A program made the position numbers and the translations under genes. Shown here in pieces: positions 1 through 5,654 of a stretch of 12,463 bases of DNA; positions within the stretch are counted from its first letter, which is position 1; the number at the start of each line of letters is the position of its first letter. The notes beneath the pieces were generated by a model, which had not been told where the DNA came from, searched no databases, and saw nothing but the letters and a program-made list of their open reading frames with translations. Source of the stretch: Bifidobacteriaceae bacterium (GTDB taxonomy: Bacteria; Actinomycetota; Actinomycetes; Actinomycetales; WQXJ01); assembly GCA_031266115.1 (NCBI GenBank), contig JAISBQ010000348.1, positions 1 through 12,463 of the forward strand, read 5' to 3'.

Positions 1-39
1 GAGATCGCGCACAGATCCGATGGTGTCACAACCGTTCCC

Positions 40-84
40 CTTGGGGGGCGGACCGGGAGGCGTCTCCCCCAAGAAGCCTCCCGG
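40..84. repeat. Two interlocked inverted repeats
   Basis: CTTGGGGG at 40-47 is complementary to CCCCCAAG at 66-73, and CCGGGAGGC at 53-61 is complementary to GCCTCCCGG at 76-84. The two pairs cross, so they are either alternative hairpins or a pseudoknot-like arrangement. The second stem has a 14-base loop containing five consecutive C. There is no T run, so a classical terminator is not supported. Function unknown. Confidence 0.5.
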
Positions 85-88
85 CCCT

Positions 89-112
89 GCTCGGGATACC
101 CCGGTCCCGAGC
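89..112. repeat. 8-bp hairpin
   Basis: GCTCGGGA at 89-96 pairs perfectly with TCCCGAGC at 105-112 across an 8-base loop (TACCCCGG). It lies 4 bases after the interlocked repeats. It could belong to the same transcript or act as a factor-independent stop, but there is no U tract on either strand. Confidence 0.45.
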
Positions 113-250
113 TAGCCGGAGCGCGCTGCGGTGTCAGGGGCGCGCCCGGCCGGTCTATCCGCTCCGGTTAACGGCAGATCCATGACACCTCGCGGGCATC
201 GCCGTCGCAGAAAATCCCCGCGGAGTCTCAGAGTGTGAACCGGGTGCTCA

Positions 251-348
251 GTGTCGTTGTTGGTCAGGGTGGTGCAGTGCGGTCGCAGGAACTAGGTCTG
301 TGGCGGCCCACCCGGACCCCCCCGACCTAGCCTTAGCTGCTCCGACAC
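251..348. other. Nested stem structure with C7 loop tract (possible RNA)
   Basis: Four complementary segments nest in order: GTGTCG 251-256 with CGACAC 343-348, GCAG 285-288 with CTGC 337-340, CTAGGTC 292-298 with GACCTAG 324-330, and GTGG 300-303 with CCAC 308-311. Seven consecutive C (317-323) are left single stranded inside the 7-bp stem. C-rich loops are the hallmark of some actinobacterial small RNAs (the 6C RNA family has two such loops), but this does not match that two-hairpin pattern. I did not identify a promoter. Confidence 0.3.
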
Positions 349-450
349 GTGTGTAGCGCTATGCGCCGCCGTGGCAGGGCCGCTGCCCCAGCGAATCCGC
401 CAGGTAGACCTTAGCGCGCGAGGGGCCATGGGCGAACCGCGCGAGCCGCC

Positions 451-475
451 GCGTCAGGCGACCTGCGTCAGGCGA
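451..475. repeat. 11-bp direct repeat across the aminotransferase stop
   Basis: GCGTCAGGCGA occurs at 451-461 and again at 465-475, separated by CCT, giving a 14-bp tandem period. The second copy contains the stop codon of the minus-strand aminotransferase (468-470). It looks like a small tandem duplication at the gene end. The two copies are out of frame with each other because 14 is not a multiple of 3. Confidence 0.7.
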
Positions 476-1673
476 GGACCGTGGCGATCCGCGAGAGTCC
501 CTCGGCCAGGTCGTCATCGGACAGGGCATAGGACAGTCTGAGATAGCCGCTTGGCCCAAAGGCCTCGCCCGGCACCACAGCGACCTCGGCTTGGTCCAGG
601 AGCACGGCGGCCAGGTCGGCGGATGTGTGTGGCCGAACCCCGCCGATGTCGCGCCCCAGCACCCCGCTGACGTCGGGGTAGGCGTAGAACGCACCCTGGG
701 GGGTGGGCAGGATGATCCCGCCGATCTCCCGCAGCATGGAGACGATGGTGTGGCGCCGCCTGTCGAAGGCGTGGCGCATGGCATCGGCGGCGTCGAGCGG
801 TCCCGTCACGGCGGCGAGAGCGGCGTGCTGGCAGACGCCGGCAACACCGGAGGTGAGGTGGGATTGGAGGTTGGTGGCGGCCTTCACCACATCGGGCGGC
901 CCGATCATCCACCCCACCCGCCACCCGGTCATCGCGTAGGTCTTGGCAACCCCGCCAAGGACAATGGTCCGCTCGGCGAGTTCCGGGACGGCGACCGGGA
1001 GAGAGGTGGCACTCGCGCCGTCGTACACGAGGTGCTCGTAGATCTCGTCGGTCACTACCCACAGTCCGGCATCGGCGGCCCATTGGCCGATGGCGGCGGT
1101 CTCCTCAGGCGTGTAGACCGCGCCCGTAGGGTTGGAGGGCGAGACGAACAGGAGCGTCGTAGTTCGTGGCGAACGGGCCGCCTCAAGGTCGGCGACACTC
1201 ACCTTGTAACCGGCGTCCGCGCCGGCGAACACGGTGACGCTCACCCCGCCGGCCAGGGCGATGGCCTCGGGATACGTGGTCCAGTAGGGCGTGGGCACGA
1301 GAACCTCGTCCCCCGGATCGACGATGGCGGCAAAGGCCTGATAGACGGCTTGTTTGCCGCCGTTGGTGATCAGCACTTGGCTGGGGACGATGCCGTACCC
1401 GGCGTCCCGCAGCGACTTGACGGCGATCGCTTCGCGCAATTCCGGCAGGCCGGCCGTCGGCGGGTAGTGGTGGTTGCGGGGGTCTCGGGCCGCCGCGATC
1501 GCGGCATCGACGATCGCGGCCGGGGTGGGGAAGTCTGGCTCCCCTGCTCCGAAGCCGATGACGGGGTGTCCCGCGGCCTTCAGCGCCTTGGCCTTGGCGT
1601 CCACCGCCAGAGTGGCCGATTCGGCGATGGCTCCGATTCGCGTCGAGATGCGTCTGGGGAGTGCGTGACCCAT
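468..1673 (-). CDS. PLP-dependent class I aminotransferase (aspartate aminotransferase type)
   Basis: The product is 401 residues, the usual length for fold-type I subgroup Igamma aspartate aminotransferases, which move an amino group between aspartate (or a related amino acid) and 2-oxoglutarate using pyridoxal phosphate in the cytoplasm. Visible landmarks are FGAGEPDFPTP (41-51), NGG (104-106), PTPYWTTYPE (127-136), SPSNPTG with N181, VTDEIYEHLVYDG with D209 and Y212, the PLP lysine K244 in GVAKTYAMTGWRVG, and the substrate-carboxylate arginine R379 in YLRLSYA. I start at ATG 1671-1673 because TCCTCCC (1683-1689) gives a GGGAGGA ribosome site 9 bases upstream and homology begins there. The open frame runs further upstream through tRNA-Trp, which cannot be coding. 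The gene diverges from the tRNA-secE transcript. The exact substrate (aspartate, prephenate or aromatic) is not decidable here, so I leave the symbol empty although aspC/aspB is likely. Confidence 0.95.
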   Translation of the reverse strand: MGHALPRRISTRIGAIAESATLAVDAKAKALKAAGHPVIGFGAGEPDFPTPAAIVDAAIAAARDPRNHHYPPTAGLPELREAIAVKSLRDAGYGIVPSQVLITNGGKQAVYQAFAAIVDPGDEVLVPTPYWTTYPEAIALAGGVSVTVFAGADAGYKVSVADLEAARSPRTTTLLFVSPSNPTGAVYTPEETAAIGQWAADAGLWVVTDEIYEHLVYDGASATSLPVAVPELAERTIVLGGVAKTYAMTGWRVGWMIGPPDVVKAATNLQSHLTSGVAGVCQHAALAAVTGPLDAADAMRHAFDRRRHTIVSMLREIGGIILPTPQGAFYAYPDVSGVLGRDIGGVRPHTSADLAAVLLDQAEVAVVPGEAFGPSGYLRLSYALSDDDLAEGLSRIATVLA

Positions 1674-1719
1674 GGACAGGGATCCTCCCACAGCTGATCG
1701 GTGGGTCTGGCCCAGGCGG

Positions 1720-1749
1720 TTAGCGTCAGGGGGGCGCCTCGCGTACACT
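1720..1749 (+). promoter_or_regulatory. Candidate promoter for tRNA-Trp-secE-nusG
   Basis: A -10 hexamer TACACT (1744-1749) fits the actinobacterial TAnnnT pattern, and a weak -35 TTAGCG (1720-1725) lies 18 bases upstream. The predicted start is near 1756, giving a tRNA precursor leader of about 57 bases. No better -10 is visible closer to the tRNA. This is inference from the hexamers only. Confidence 0.4.
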
Positions 1750-1770
1750 GGTCGGTCGGTGGTTTGACAT

Positions 1771-1805
1771 CCACCAAGCTGGGCGCTGCCCACAGCGCTT
1801 GGTGG
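1771..1805 (+). other. Strong hairpin in the tRNA-Trp 5' leader
   Basis: CCACCAAGC (1771-1779) pairs with GCTTGGTGG (1797-1805), and inside it TGGGC (1780-1784) pairs with GCCCA (1788-1792), leaving CAGC as a one-sided bulge. The hairpin ends 7 bases before the mature tRNA 5' end. A competing stem is GGTGG 1758-1762 with CCACC 1771-1775. It may shape precursor processing or act as an attenuator, but it has no U tract. Confidence 0.5.
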
Positions 1806-1812
1806 TACGCCT

Positions 1813-1885
1813 AGGGCAGTGGCGCAATTGGTAGCGCACCGGTCTCCAAAACCGGCGGTTGTGGGTTCGAGTCCCGCCTGCCCTG
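1813..1885 (+). tRNA. tRNA-Trp (anticodon CCA)
   Basis: A complete 73-base cloverleaf reads directly. The acceptor is AGGGCAG (1813-1819) with CTGCCCT (1878-1884). The D stem is GCGC/GCGC (1822-1825, 1834-1837) with loop AATTGGTA. The anticodon stem is CCGGT/ACCGG with loop CTCCAAA and anticodon CCA at 1846-1848. The T stem is GTGGG/CCCGC with loop TTCGAGT. The discriminator base is G1885, as expected for bacterial tRNA-Trp. No CCA is encoded, so it must be added after transcription. It decodes UGG. tRNA-Trp just before secE-nusG is a common bacterial arrangement, suggesting co-transcription. Confidence 0.98.
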
Positions 1886-1973
1886 CTCCTGTGATGCTTG
1901 CCCGCCATGGGTCGCGCAGGTCACCTCGGGCCCTCGGACCCGGCCAAGAACAACTGATGAGGACGGAAGACAC

Positions 1974-2195
1974 GTGAGTACCGCTGGAACGAAGACGGAA
2001 CGGCCGAGCATCGTCGCGCGCCTGGTGCTGTTCATCCGCCAAATCGTGGCGGAGTTGAAGAAGGTGGTGCGTCCCACCCGCAGTGAACTGACCACCTACG
2101 CCAGCGTGGTGTTGGTCTTCGTGCTGATCGTCATGCTGTTCATCGGCGTGATCGATCTGCTCACGGGGACGGCCGTCACCAGGATCTTCGGCTGA
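1974..2195 (+). CDS. secE: Preprotein translocase subunit SecE
   Basis: This 73-residue protein is the short, single-span form of SecE, the essential membrane subunit that clamps SecY in the SecYEG protein-export channel. The N-terminal half carries an amphipathic helix (about 13-30, FIRQIVAELKKV), followed by the hinge VVRPTRSEL and one membrane span at about 42-62. The family motif usually reads KVxWPTR, and here the tryptophan position is arginine (R33). The start is GTG 1974-1976 behind GGACGGAAG. No ATG in this frame keeps the full N-terminal helix. It lies 88 bases after tRNA-Trp and 31 bases before nusG, in the classic secE-nusG pair, and is probably on the same transcript. Confidence 0.96.
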   Translation: MSTAGTKTERPSIVARLVLFIRQIVAELKKVVRPTRSELTTYASVVLVFVLIVMLFIGVIDLLTGTAVTRIFG

Positions 2196-2212
2196 GTCGG
2201 CCCGTCGCCTAC

Positions 2213-2222
2213 GGAAAGCAGG
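2213..2222 (+). promoter_or_regulatory. Ribosome binding site deciding the nusG start
   Basis: GGAAAG (2213-2218) lies 8 bases before TTG 2227 and 14 before GTG 2233, while the weaker AGG at 2220-2222 lies 10 bases before GTG 2233. The spacing favours the TTG start, but GTG (two codons later, giving MSEELTG) stays possible. Confidence 0.45.
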
Positions 2223-2226
2223 TTCA

Positions 2227-2919
2227 TTGGACGTGAGTGAGGAACTGACCGGAACTGCCCAGCCACCCGCCGCGCCCGGCGCGGGCGCCGTGGCGCCGTC
2301 GGCGGAGAGCGAGGAGACCGAGAATTCGGGGACCGAGCGCCTCAGGGAGGATCTGCGGCATCTGCCGGGCGACTGGTTCGTTGTCCACTCCTATGCCGGG
2401 TACGAGAACCGAGTGAAGATCAACCTGGAGTCTCGGATCCAGTCGCTCAACATGGAGGACTACATCTTCCAGGTCGAGGTTCCGATTGAGCAGGTCACCG
2501 AGTACAAGAACAGCGTGAAGAAGCTGGTCAAGCGCGTGCGGATCCCCGGCTACGTGTTGGTGCGCATGTATCTCACGGATGAATCGTGGGGTGCCGTGCG
2601 TCACACTCCGGGTGTGACGGGGTTCGTGGGGCACACCCACCAGCCGGTCGCGCTGACGTTGGACGAGGTGGTGTCGATGCTGGCGCCTACCCTGCCCGAA
2701 CCCGAAAGTGCGGCCCGCCCGGCCGATGGGGGCCCCGAGAAGATCGACGTGGAATTCGGGATCGGGGAATCGGTCACCGTGACCGACGGCCCGTTTGCCA
2801 CCATGCCGGCAACGGTCGCGGAGATCAACGCCGAATCGCAAAAGCTCCAGGTGCTCGTGTCCATCTTTGGCCGCGAGACACCCGTGGAGCTCGCCTTCAC
2901 CCAGGTCGCGAAGATCTGA
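2227..2919 (+). CDS. nusG: Transcription termination/antitermination factor NusG
   Basis: NusG binds the RNA polymerase clamp and couples elongation to Rho or to the ribosome. The 230-residue product has a disordered acidic/proline-rich N-terminus (1-45) typical of actinobacterial NusG. The NGN domain follows from about 48 to 153 (GDWFVVHSYAGYEN, then RIPGYVLVRM, then TPGVTGFVG). After a linker of about 20 residues comes a KOW domain from about 176 to 230 (GESVTVTDGPFATMPATVAEIN, ending ELAFTQVAKI). At A195 the usual KOW glycine (FxGxV) appears replaced by alanine. The NGN core usually reads FPGYVLVRM, here IPGYVLVRM. The start TTG 2227 is chosen by ribosome-site spacing, with GTG 2233 as the alternative. 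It is followed 66 bases later by rplK, the standard neighbour. Confidence 0.96.
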   Translation: MDVSEELTGTAQPPAAPGAGAVAPSAESEETENSGTERLREDLRHLPGDWFVVHSYAGYENRVKINLESRIQSLNMEDYIFQVEVPIEQVTEYKNSVKKLVKRVRIPGYVLVRMYLTDESWGAVRHTPGVTGFVGHTHQPVALTLDEVVSMLAPTLPEPESAARPADGGPEKIDVEFGIGESVTVTDGPFATMPATVAEINAESQKLQVLVSIFGRETPVELAFTQVAKI

Positions 2920-2929
2920 CATGATGCTT

Positions 2930-2949
2930 CGGCGCCGCCACCGGCGCCG
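2930..2949 (+). other. Perfect 8-bp hairpin between nusG and rplK
   Basis: CGGCGCCG at 2930-2937 pairs with an identical self-complementary CGGCGCCG at 2942-2949 across a CCAC loop. It is followed by GGAAAACC rather than a T run, so it is a weak terminator at best. It could act as a pause or mRNA-stability element at the start of the rplK-rplA message. Confidence 0.4.
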
Positions 2950-2985
2950 GGAAAACCGACAACACACACAAGGACACCAAGTCAC

Positions 2986-3417
2986 ATGCCTCCCAAGAAG
3001 AAGGTCGCAGGCCTCATCAAGTTGCAGATCCAGGCGGGCGCGGCCAATCCCGCACCGCCCATCGGCCCGGCACTCGGCCAGCACGGCGTCAACATCATGG
3101 AGTTCTGCAGGGCATACAACGCCGCCACCGAGGCGCAGCGCGGCAACGTGATTCCTGTGGAGATCACGGTCTACGAGGACCGCAGCTTCACCTTTGTGCT
3201 CAAGACCCCGCCAGCGGCCGACCTCATCAAGAAGGCCGCAGGCCTCGCCAAGGGCTCAGCTACACCGCACACCGTCAAGGTGGGGAGCATCACCCTCGAT
3301 CAAGCCCGCGAGATCGCCACTGTCAAGATGGCTGATCTCAACGCCAACGATGTGGACCATGCCGCCAGGATCATCGCCGGCACCGCCCGGTCGATGGGCG
3401 TCACGGTTACCAGCTAG
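2986..3417 (+). CDS. rplK: 50S ribosomal protein L11 (uL11)
   Basis: The protein has 143 residues, the normal length. L11 binds 23S rRNA helices 43/44 in the GTPase-associated centre and is the site of thiostrepton action and of stringent-response sensing. The N-terminal domain shows QIQAGAANPAPPIGPALGQ (residues 14-32) with the proline-rich segment contacting thiostrepton, then HGVNIMEFC. The C-terminal RNA-binding domain shows KMADLNANDVDHAARIIAG (114-132) and ends ARSMGVTVTS. The ATG start is preceded by AAGGA (2970-2974) at 11 bases. It is followed by rplA after 98 bases, the conserved L11-L1 pair. Confidence 0.98.
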   Translation: MPPKKKVAGLIKLQIQAGAANPAPPIGPALGQHGVNIMEFCRAYNAATEAQRGNVIPVEITVYEDRSFTFVLKTPPAADLIKKAAGLAKGSATPHTVKVGSITLDQAREIATVKMADLNANDVDHAARIIAGTARSMGVTVTS

Positions 3418-3421
3418 TACT

Positions 3422-3478
3422 GCGGCACCCAGCCGCCTCATGACCGTGGTAGGGCCTGACGCGCGGCCCGTTCACCAC
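3422..3478 (+). other. Two hairpins in the rplK-rplA spacer
   Basis: The first hairpin is GCGGC/GCCGC (3422-3426, 3432-3436) right after the rplK stop. The second is a two-step stem: GTGGT 3446-3450 with ACCAC 3474-3478, an asymmetric internal loop (A against GTTC), then GGGCC 3452-3456 with GGCCC 3465-3469. L1 represses its own mRNA in many bacteria by binding a stem with an asymmetric internal loop, but the known L1 site in E. coli is upstream of rplK, so the role here is only a suggestion. Confidence 0.35.
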
Positions 3479-3516
3479 ACCTGCACCGTCATCCAGCCAA
3501 GAAAGGGACACAGCAG

Positions 3517-4227
3517 ATGCCCAAGCGCTCCAAGGCTTACCGTCTAGCGGAGGCCAAGATCACCCGCGGCGTGGCGTACCCGCCGCTCGAGGCGATTCGC
3601 CTCGCCCAGAAGACCTCGCCTGCGAAGTTCGACGCCACCGTCGAGGTCGCCCTGCGCCTCGGCGTCGATCCGCGCAAGGCGGATCAGATGGTCCGTGGCA
3701 CTGTCAACCTGCCCCATGGCACCGGCAAGACCGCCCGCGTGCTGGTCTTCGCTGTTGGCGAGCGGGCCGATCAGGCCATCGAGGCCGGCGCAGATGAGGT
3801 GGGTGGCGAGGAACTGATCGCGAAGGTGGCCGGTGGCTACACCGACTTCGACGCCGCCGTCGCAACACCGGACCTCATGGCGAAGGTTGGCCGCCTCGGC
3901 CGGATCCTCGGCCCCCGTGGCCTCATGCCGAATCCGAAGACCGGGACGGTGACCATGGATGTGGCCGCCGCGGTGCGCGCTATCAAGGGCGGGCGCATCG
4001 AGTTTCGGGTCGACAAGAACTCCAATCTGCACCTCATCATCGGCAAGGTCTCATTCACGGACGTCCAGCTGGCCGAGAACTATGCGGCGGCGTTGGAGGA
4101 GATCCTCCGTCTCAAGCCCACCACGTCCAAGGGTCGCTACCTCCTCAAGGTGACGGTGGCCACGACCATGGGTCCCGGCATCGCCATCGATCCCTCCCGC
4201 ACTCGTCGGATCACCTCCGAGGACTGA
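3517..4227 (+). CDS. rplA: 50S ribosomal protein L1 (uL1)
   Basis: The 236-residue product matches the usual L1 length. L1 forms the mobile stalk beside the ribosomal E site and helps release deacylated tRNA, and in many bacteria it also represses translation of the L11-L1 message. The family signature GRLGRILGPRGLMPNPKTG lies at 125-143 in the second domain. The split first domain flanks it with GTVNLPHGTGK (61-71) and IGKVSFTDVQLAEN (175-188), ending GPGIAIDPSRTR. The start ATG 3517 has GAAAGGGA (3501-3508) 8 bases upstream. A 329-base spacer with its own promoter separates it from rplJ, so L11-L1 and L10-L7/L12 can be controlled separately. Confidence 0.98.
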   Translation: MPKRSKAYRLAEAKITRGVAYPPLEAIRLAQKTSPAKFDATVEVALRLGVDPRKADQMVRGTVNLPHGTGKTARVLVFAVGERADQAIEAGADEVGGEELIAKVAGGYTDFDAAVATPDLMAKVGRLGRILGPRGLMPNPKTGTVTMDVAAAVRAIKGGRIEFRVDKNSNLHLIIGKVSFTDVQLAENYAAALEEILRLKPTTSKGRYLLKVTVATTMGPGIAIDPSRTRRITSED

Positions 4228-4313
4228 CGCGGCGGGTCTCCGACGGACCGGACCACCACGGCATTCCAGAACCCGCACCACGGATAGTCGATGAGGCGGA
4301 GGTGCCATTGGAA

Positions 4314-4343
4314 TTGGCTTCGTGCGCGGGGAGCGGGTAGGGT
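4314..4343 (+). promoter_or_regulatory. Promoter for rplJ-rplL
   Basis: TTGGCT (4314-4319) and TAGGGT (4338-4343) are separated by 18 bases and fit the -35 and TAnnnT -10 patterns. The predicted start, around 4350, falls right at the 5' edge of the L10 leader. That placement is what raises confidence above the motif match alone. A second TTG at 4308-4310 could serve as a poorer -35. Confidence 0.5.
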
Positions 4344-4350
4344 GCGTGAA

Positions 4351-4459
4351 GCCAAAGACCGCTGGTGTCCCGTGTCCGCGGGGCTTAAGGTGCTGCAAGG
4401 CAGGCCGGCGCAGGCGCTGCGATCCGCGGCGCACCGTGAAGTGGTGCGCGATAGTCCGG
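4351..4459 (+). promoter_or_regulatory. Ribosomal protein L10 mRNA leader
   Basis: The segment GCCAAAGACCGCTGGTGTCC (4351-4370) carries the AGACCGC-GGTG core of the L10 leader family, where the L10(L12)4 complex binds and represses its own operon. GCTGG (4361-4365) can pair with CCGGC (4405-4409), TTAAGG lies in the expected internal position, and a 7-bp hairpin GCGCACC/GGTGCGC (4429-4435, 4443-4449) follows. A GCGGGGC segment (4378-4384) can also pair with the left arm of the downstream attenuator, suggesting a choice between terminated and readthrough transcripts. Identification is by memory of the family consensus and position before rplJ. Confidence 0.8.
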
Positions 4460-4489
4460 GCCCCGTGCGTCTGCGCGGGGCTTTTGTTT
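4460..4489 (+). terminator. Attenuator terminator upstream of rplJ
   Basis: GCCCCGTGC (4460-4468) pairs with GCGCGGGGC (4473-4481) through one T-G wobble, with a GTCT loop, and is followed by TTTTGTTT (4482-4489). This is the clearest factor-independent terminator of the window by its T tract. It sits inside the rplJ leader, 67 bases before the start codon, so it should act as an attenuator rather than an operon end. Confidence 0.75.
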
Positions 4490-4518
4490 GCGCCGCCGTG
4501 CCAGTGCTCCGAGGCCGC

Positions 4519-4532
4519 CACCACCGGTGGTG
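4519..4532. repeat. Perfect 14-bp palindrome before rplJ
   Basis: CACCACCGGTGGTG is perfectly self-complementary and lies 14 bases upstream of the rplJ ribosome site AAGGAG (4547-4552). It could be a protein-binding site on DNA or a short 5-bp RNA hairpin with a CCGG loop. I do not recognise a regulator. Confidence 0.5.
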
Positions 4533-4556
4533 ATCGACACCTAAGAAAGGAGTGCC

Positions 4557-5072
4557 ATGGCGAGGCCGGATAAGATTGCGGCGGTCGCTGAGCTGGTCGA
4601 ACAGTTCAACGGCTCGACTGCCGCTGTCCTCACCGAATACCGCGGGTTGACGGTGGCGCAGCTCAAGGAGTTGCGCAACGCCCTGCGGGACAATGCCACG
4701 TACGCCGTGGTGAAGAACACGCTCGCCAAGATCGCCGTCACTGAGGCGGGGATCGATGGGATCGCCGACGCGCTCGAAGGGCCGACGGCTATCGCGTTCG
4801 TCAGCGGCGACCCCGTCGCCGTGGCGAAGCAGCTACGTGACTTCGCCCGTTCCCACCACAACCTCGTGCTCAAGGCCGGCGTCCTGGAGGGCAGCGCCCT
4901 CGACAAGAACCAGGTTGTCAAGCTGGCCGACATGGACACACGCGAGGTGACGCTGGCGAAGGTTGCCGGTGTCGTCAAGGCGTCGCTGGTCAAGGCCGCC
5001 TTCATGTTCACCGCGCCGGGCACCAAGACCGTGCGCACCGTTGATGCCCTACGAGAGAAGCTGGCGGCCTGA
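4557..5072 (+). CDS. rplJ: 50S ribosomal protein L10 (uL10)
   Basis: The 171-residue product is the base of the ribosomal stalk: it binds 23S rRNA beside L11 and carries L7/L12 dimers on its C-terminal helix. Recognisable parts are ARPDKIAAVAEL at the N-terminus, TEYRGLTVAQLKELR (26-40), VKNTLAKIA (52-60), GPTAIAF (75-81) and LADMDTRE (123-130), then a long C-terminal helix ending DALREKLAA. The ATG start follows AAGGAG (4547-4552) with a tight 4-base spacer. It is transcribed with rplL 63 bases downstream, and expression is expected to be autoregulated through the leader and attenuator just upstream. Confidence 0.98.
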   Translation: MARPDKIAAVAELVEQFNGSTAAVLTEYRGLTVAQLKELRNALRDNATYAVVKNTLAKIAVTEAGIDGIADALEGPTAIAFVSGDPVAVAKQLRDFARSHHNLVLKAGVLEGSALDKNQVVKLADMDTREVTLAKVAGVVKASLVKAAFMFTAPGTKTVRTVDALREKLAA

Positions 5073-5135
5073 CCGGCCACCGTTCCCCACCTACCACGGC
5101 CCGGTCTGAGGCCAGACAAGAAAGGACACGCCACC

Positions 5136-5519
5136 ATGGCGAAGCTGACCATTGACGAACTGATTGATGCCTTCAAGGAGCTCACCCTCCTCGAACTGAC
5201 CGAGTTCGTCGCCAAGTTCGAGGAAGTCTTCGATGTCGAGGCGGCCGCCCCGGTCGCCGTCGCTGCCGCCGCTCCCGCCGCCGCTGCCGCGGAGGAGGAA
5301 GAGGAGCAGACCGAGTTCGATGTGATCCTCGAGTCCTTCGGCGACAAGAAGATCCAGGTCATCAAGGAGGTCCGCGCGCTGACGTCGCTCGGTCTCGGCG
5401 AGGCGAAGGCTCTGGTGGAAGAGGCGCCGAAGGCCGTGTTGGAGAAGGTCGCGAAGGATGCGGCTGACAAGGCCAAGGCTGCTCTGGAGGGCGCCGGCGC
5501 GACCGTCACCCTGAAGTAG
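5136..5519 (+). CDS. rplL: 50S ribosomal protein L7/L12 (bL12)
   Basis: The 127-residue product is the multi-copy stalk protein that recruits and activates translational GTPases (EF-Tu, EF-G, IF2, RF3). It has the N-terminal dimerisation domain (1-33, TIDELIDAFKELTLLELTEF), a flexible Ala/Pro/Val hinge (34-53), an acidic run of five glutamates (53-57) and the globular factor-binding domain (58-127). That domain contains KIQVIKEVRALTSLGLGEAK (72-91), and the protein ends GATVTLK. The ATG start follows AAGAAAGGA (5118-5126) at 9 bases. It closes the rplJL unit: a 16-bp hairpin begins 14 bases after the stop codon. Confidence 0.98.
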   Translation: MAKLTIDELIDAFKELTLLELTEFVAKFEEVFDVEAAAPVAVAAAAPAAAAAEEEEEQTEFDVILESFGDKKIQVIKEVRALTSLGLGEAKALVEEAPKAVLEKVAKDAADKAKAALEGAGATVTLK

Positions 5520-5532
5520 CACCCCACATCTC

Positions 5533-5574
5533 ACGGACGATGGCGGCCCTCACGTGGGGGCCGCCATCGTCCGT
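5533..5574 (+). terminator. rplJL operon terminator hairpin
   Basis: ACGGACGATGGCGGCC (5533-5548) is perfectly complementary to GGCCGCCATCGTCCGT (5559-5574), a 16-bp stem with a loop of about 10 bases. The following bases TGTGTT are only partly T-rich. The stem strength and position directly after rplL make it a likely operon end that insulates the next gene. Confidence 0.8.
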
Positions 5575-5654
5575 TGTGTTGGGATGGGTCATGAGGAACA
5601 GCGAAACCGGGGTCTGAGGCGATGATTACGCCAATGTGGAGCCAAAACCAGTAC

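Larger units (their letters stand above)
1..467. other. Gene-free stretch with several inverted repeats
   Basis: No reading frame here resembles a protein I recognise, and the open frames are short and low in quality. The stretch lies downstream of the minus-strand aminotransferase and may hold its 3' end region. It contains several stem-forming sequences: an interlocked pair at 40-84, an 8-bp hairpin at 89-112, and a nested structure at 251-348 with a seven-C loop tract. A weak CGCGCG/CGCGCG pair (415-420 with 438-443) could serve as a terminator for the minus-strand gene but has no T tract. A small untranslated RNA is possible but unproven. Confidence 0.5.

Noticed and set aside
53..112. 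6C small RNA
   Set aside because: Two hairpins with C-containing loops are present, but loops have five and four C, below the six or more that define the family.
591..1697. 368-codon plus-strand frame opposite the aminotransferase
   Set aside because: Gly/Arg/Asp-rich translation with no motif, complementary to a well-conserved enzyme.
1764..1769. Perfect TTGACA as -35 for tRNA-Trp
   Set aside because: At 16-18 bases downstream there is no TAnnnT; the positions are GC-rich and lie in the hairpin. TACACT upstream is better.
468..2042. Longer 524-codon version of the aminotransferase frame
   Set aside because: The extension runs antisense through tRNA-Trp and into secE, has no homology and lacks a ribosome site, while ATG 1673 has one.
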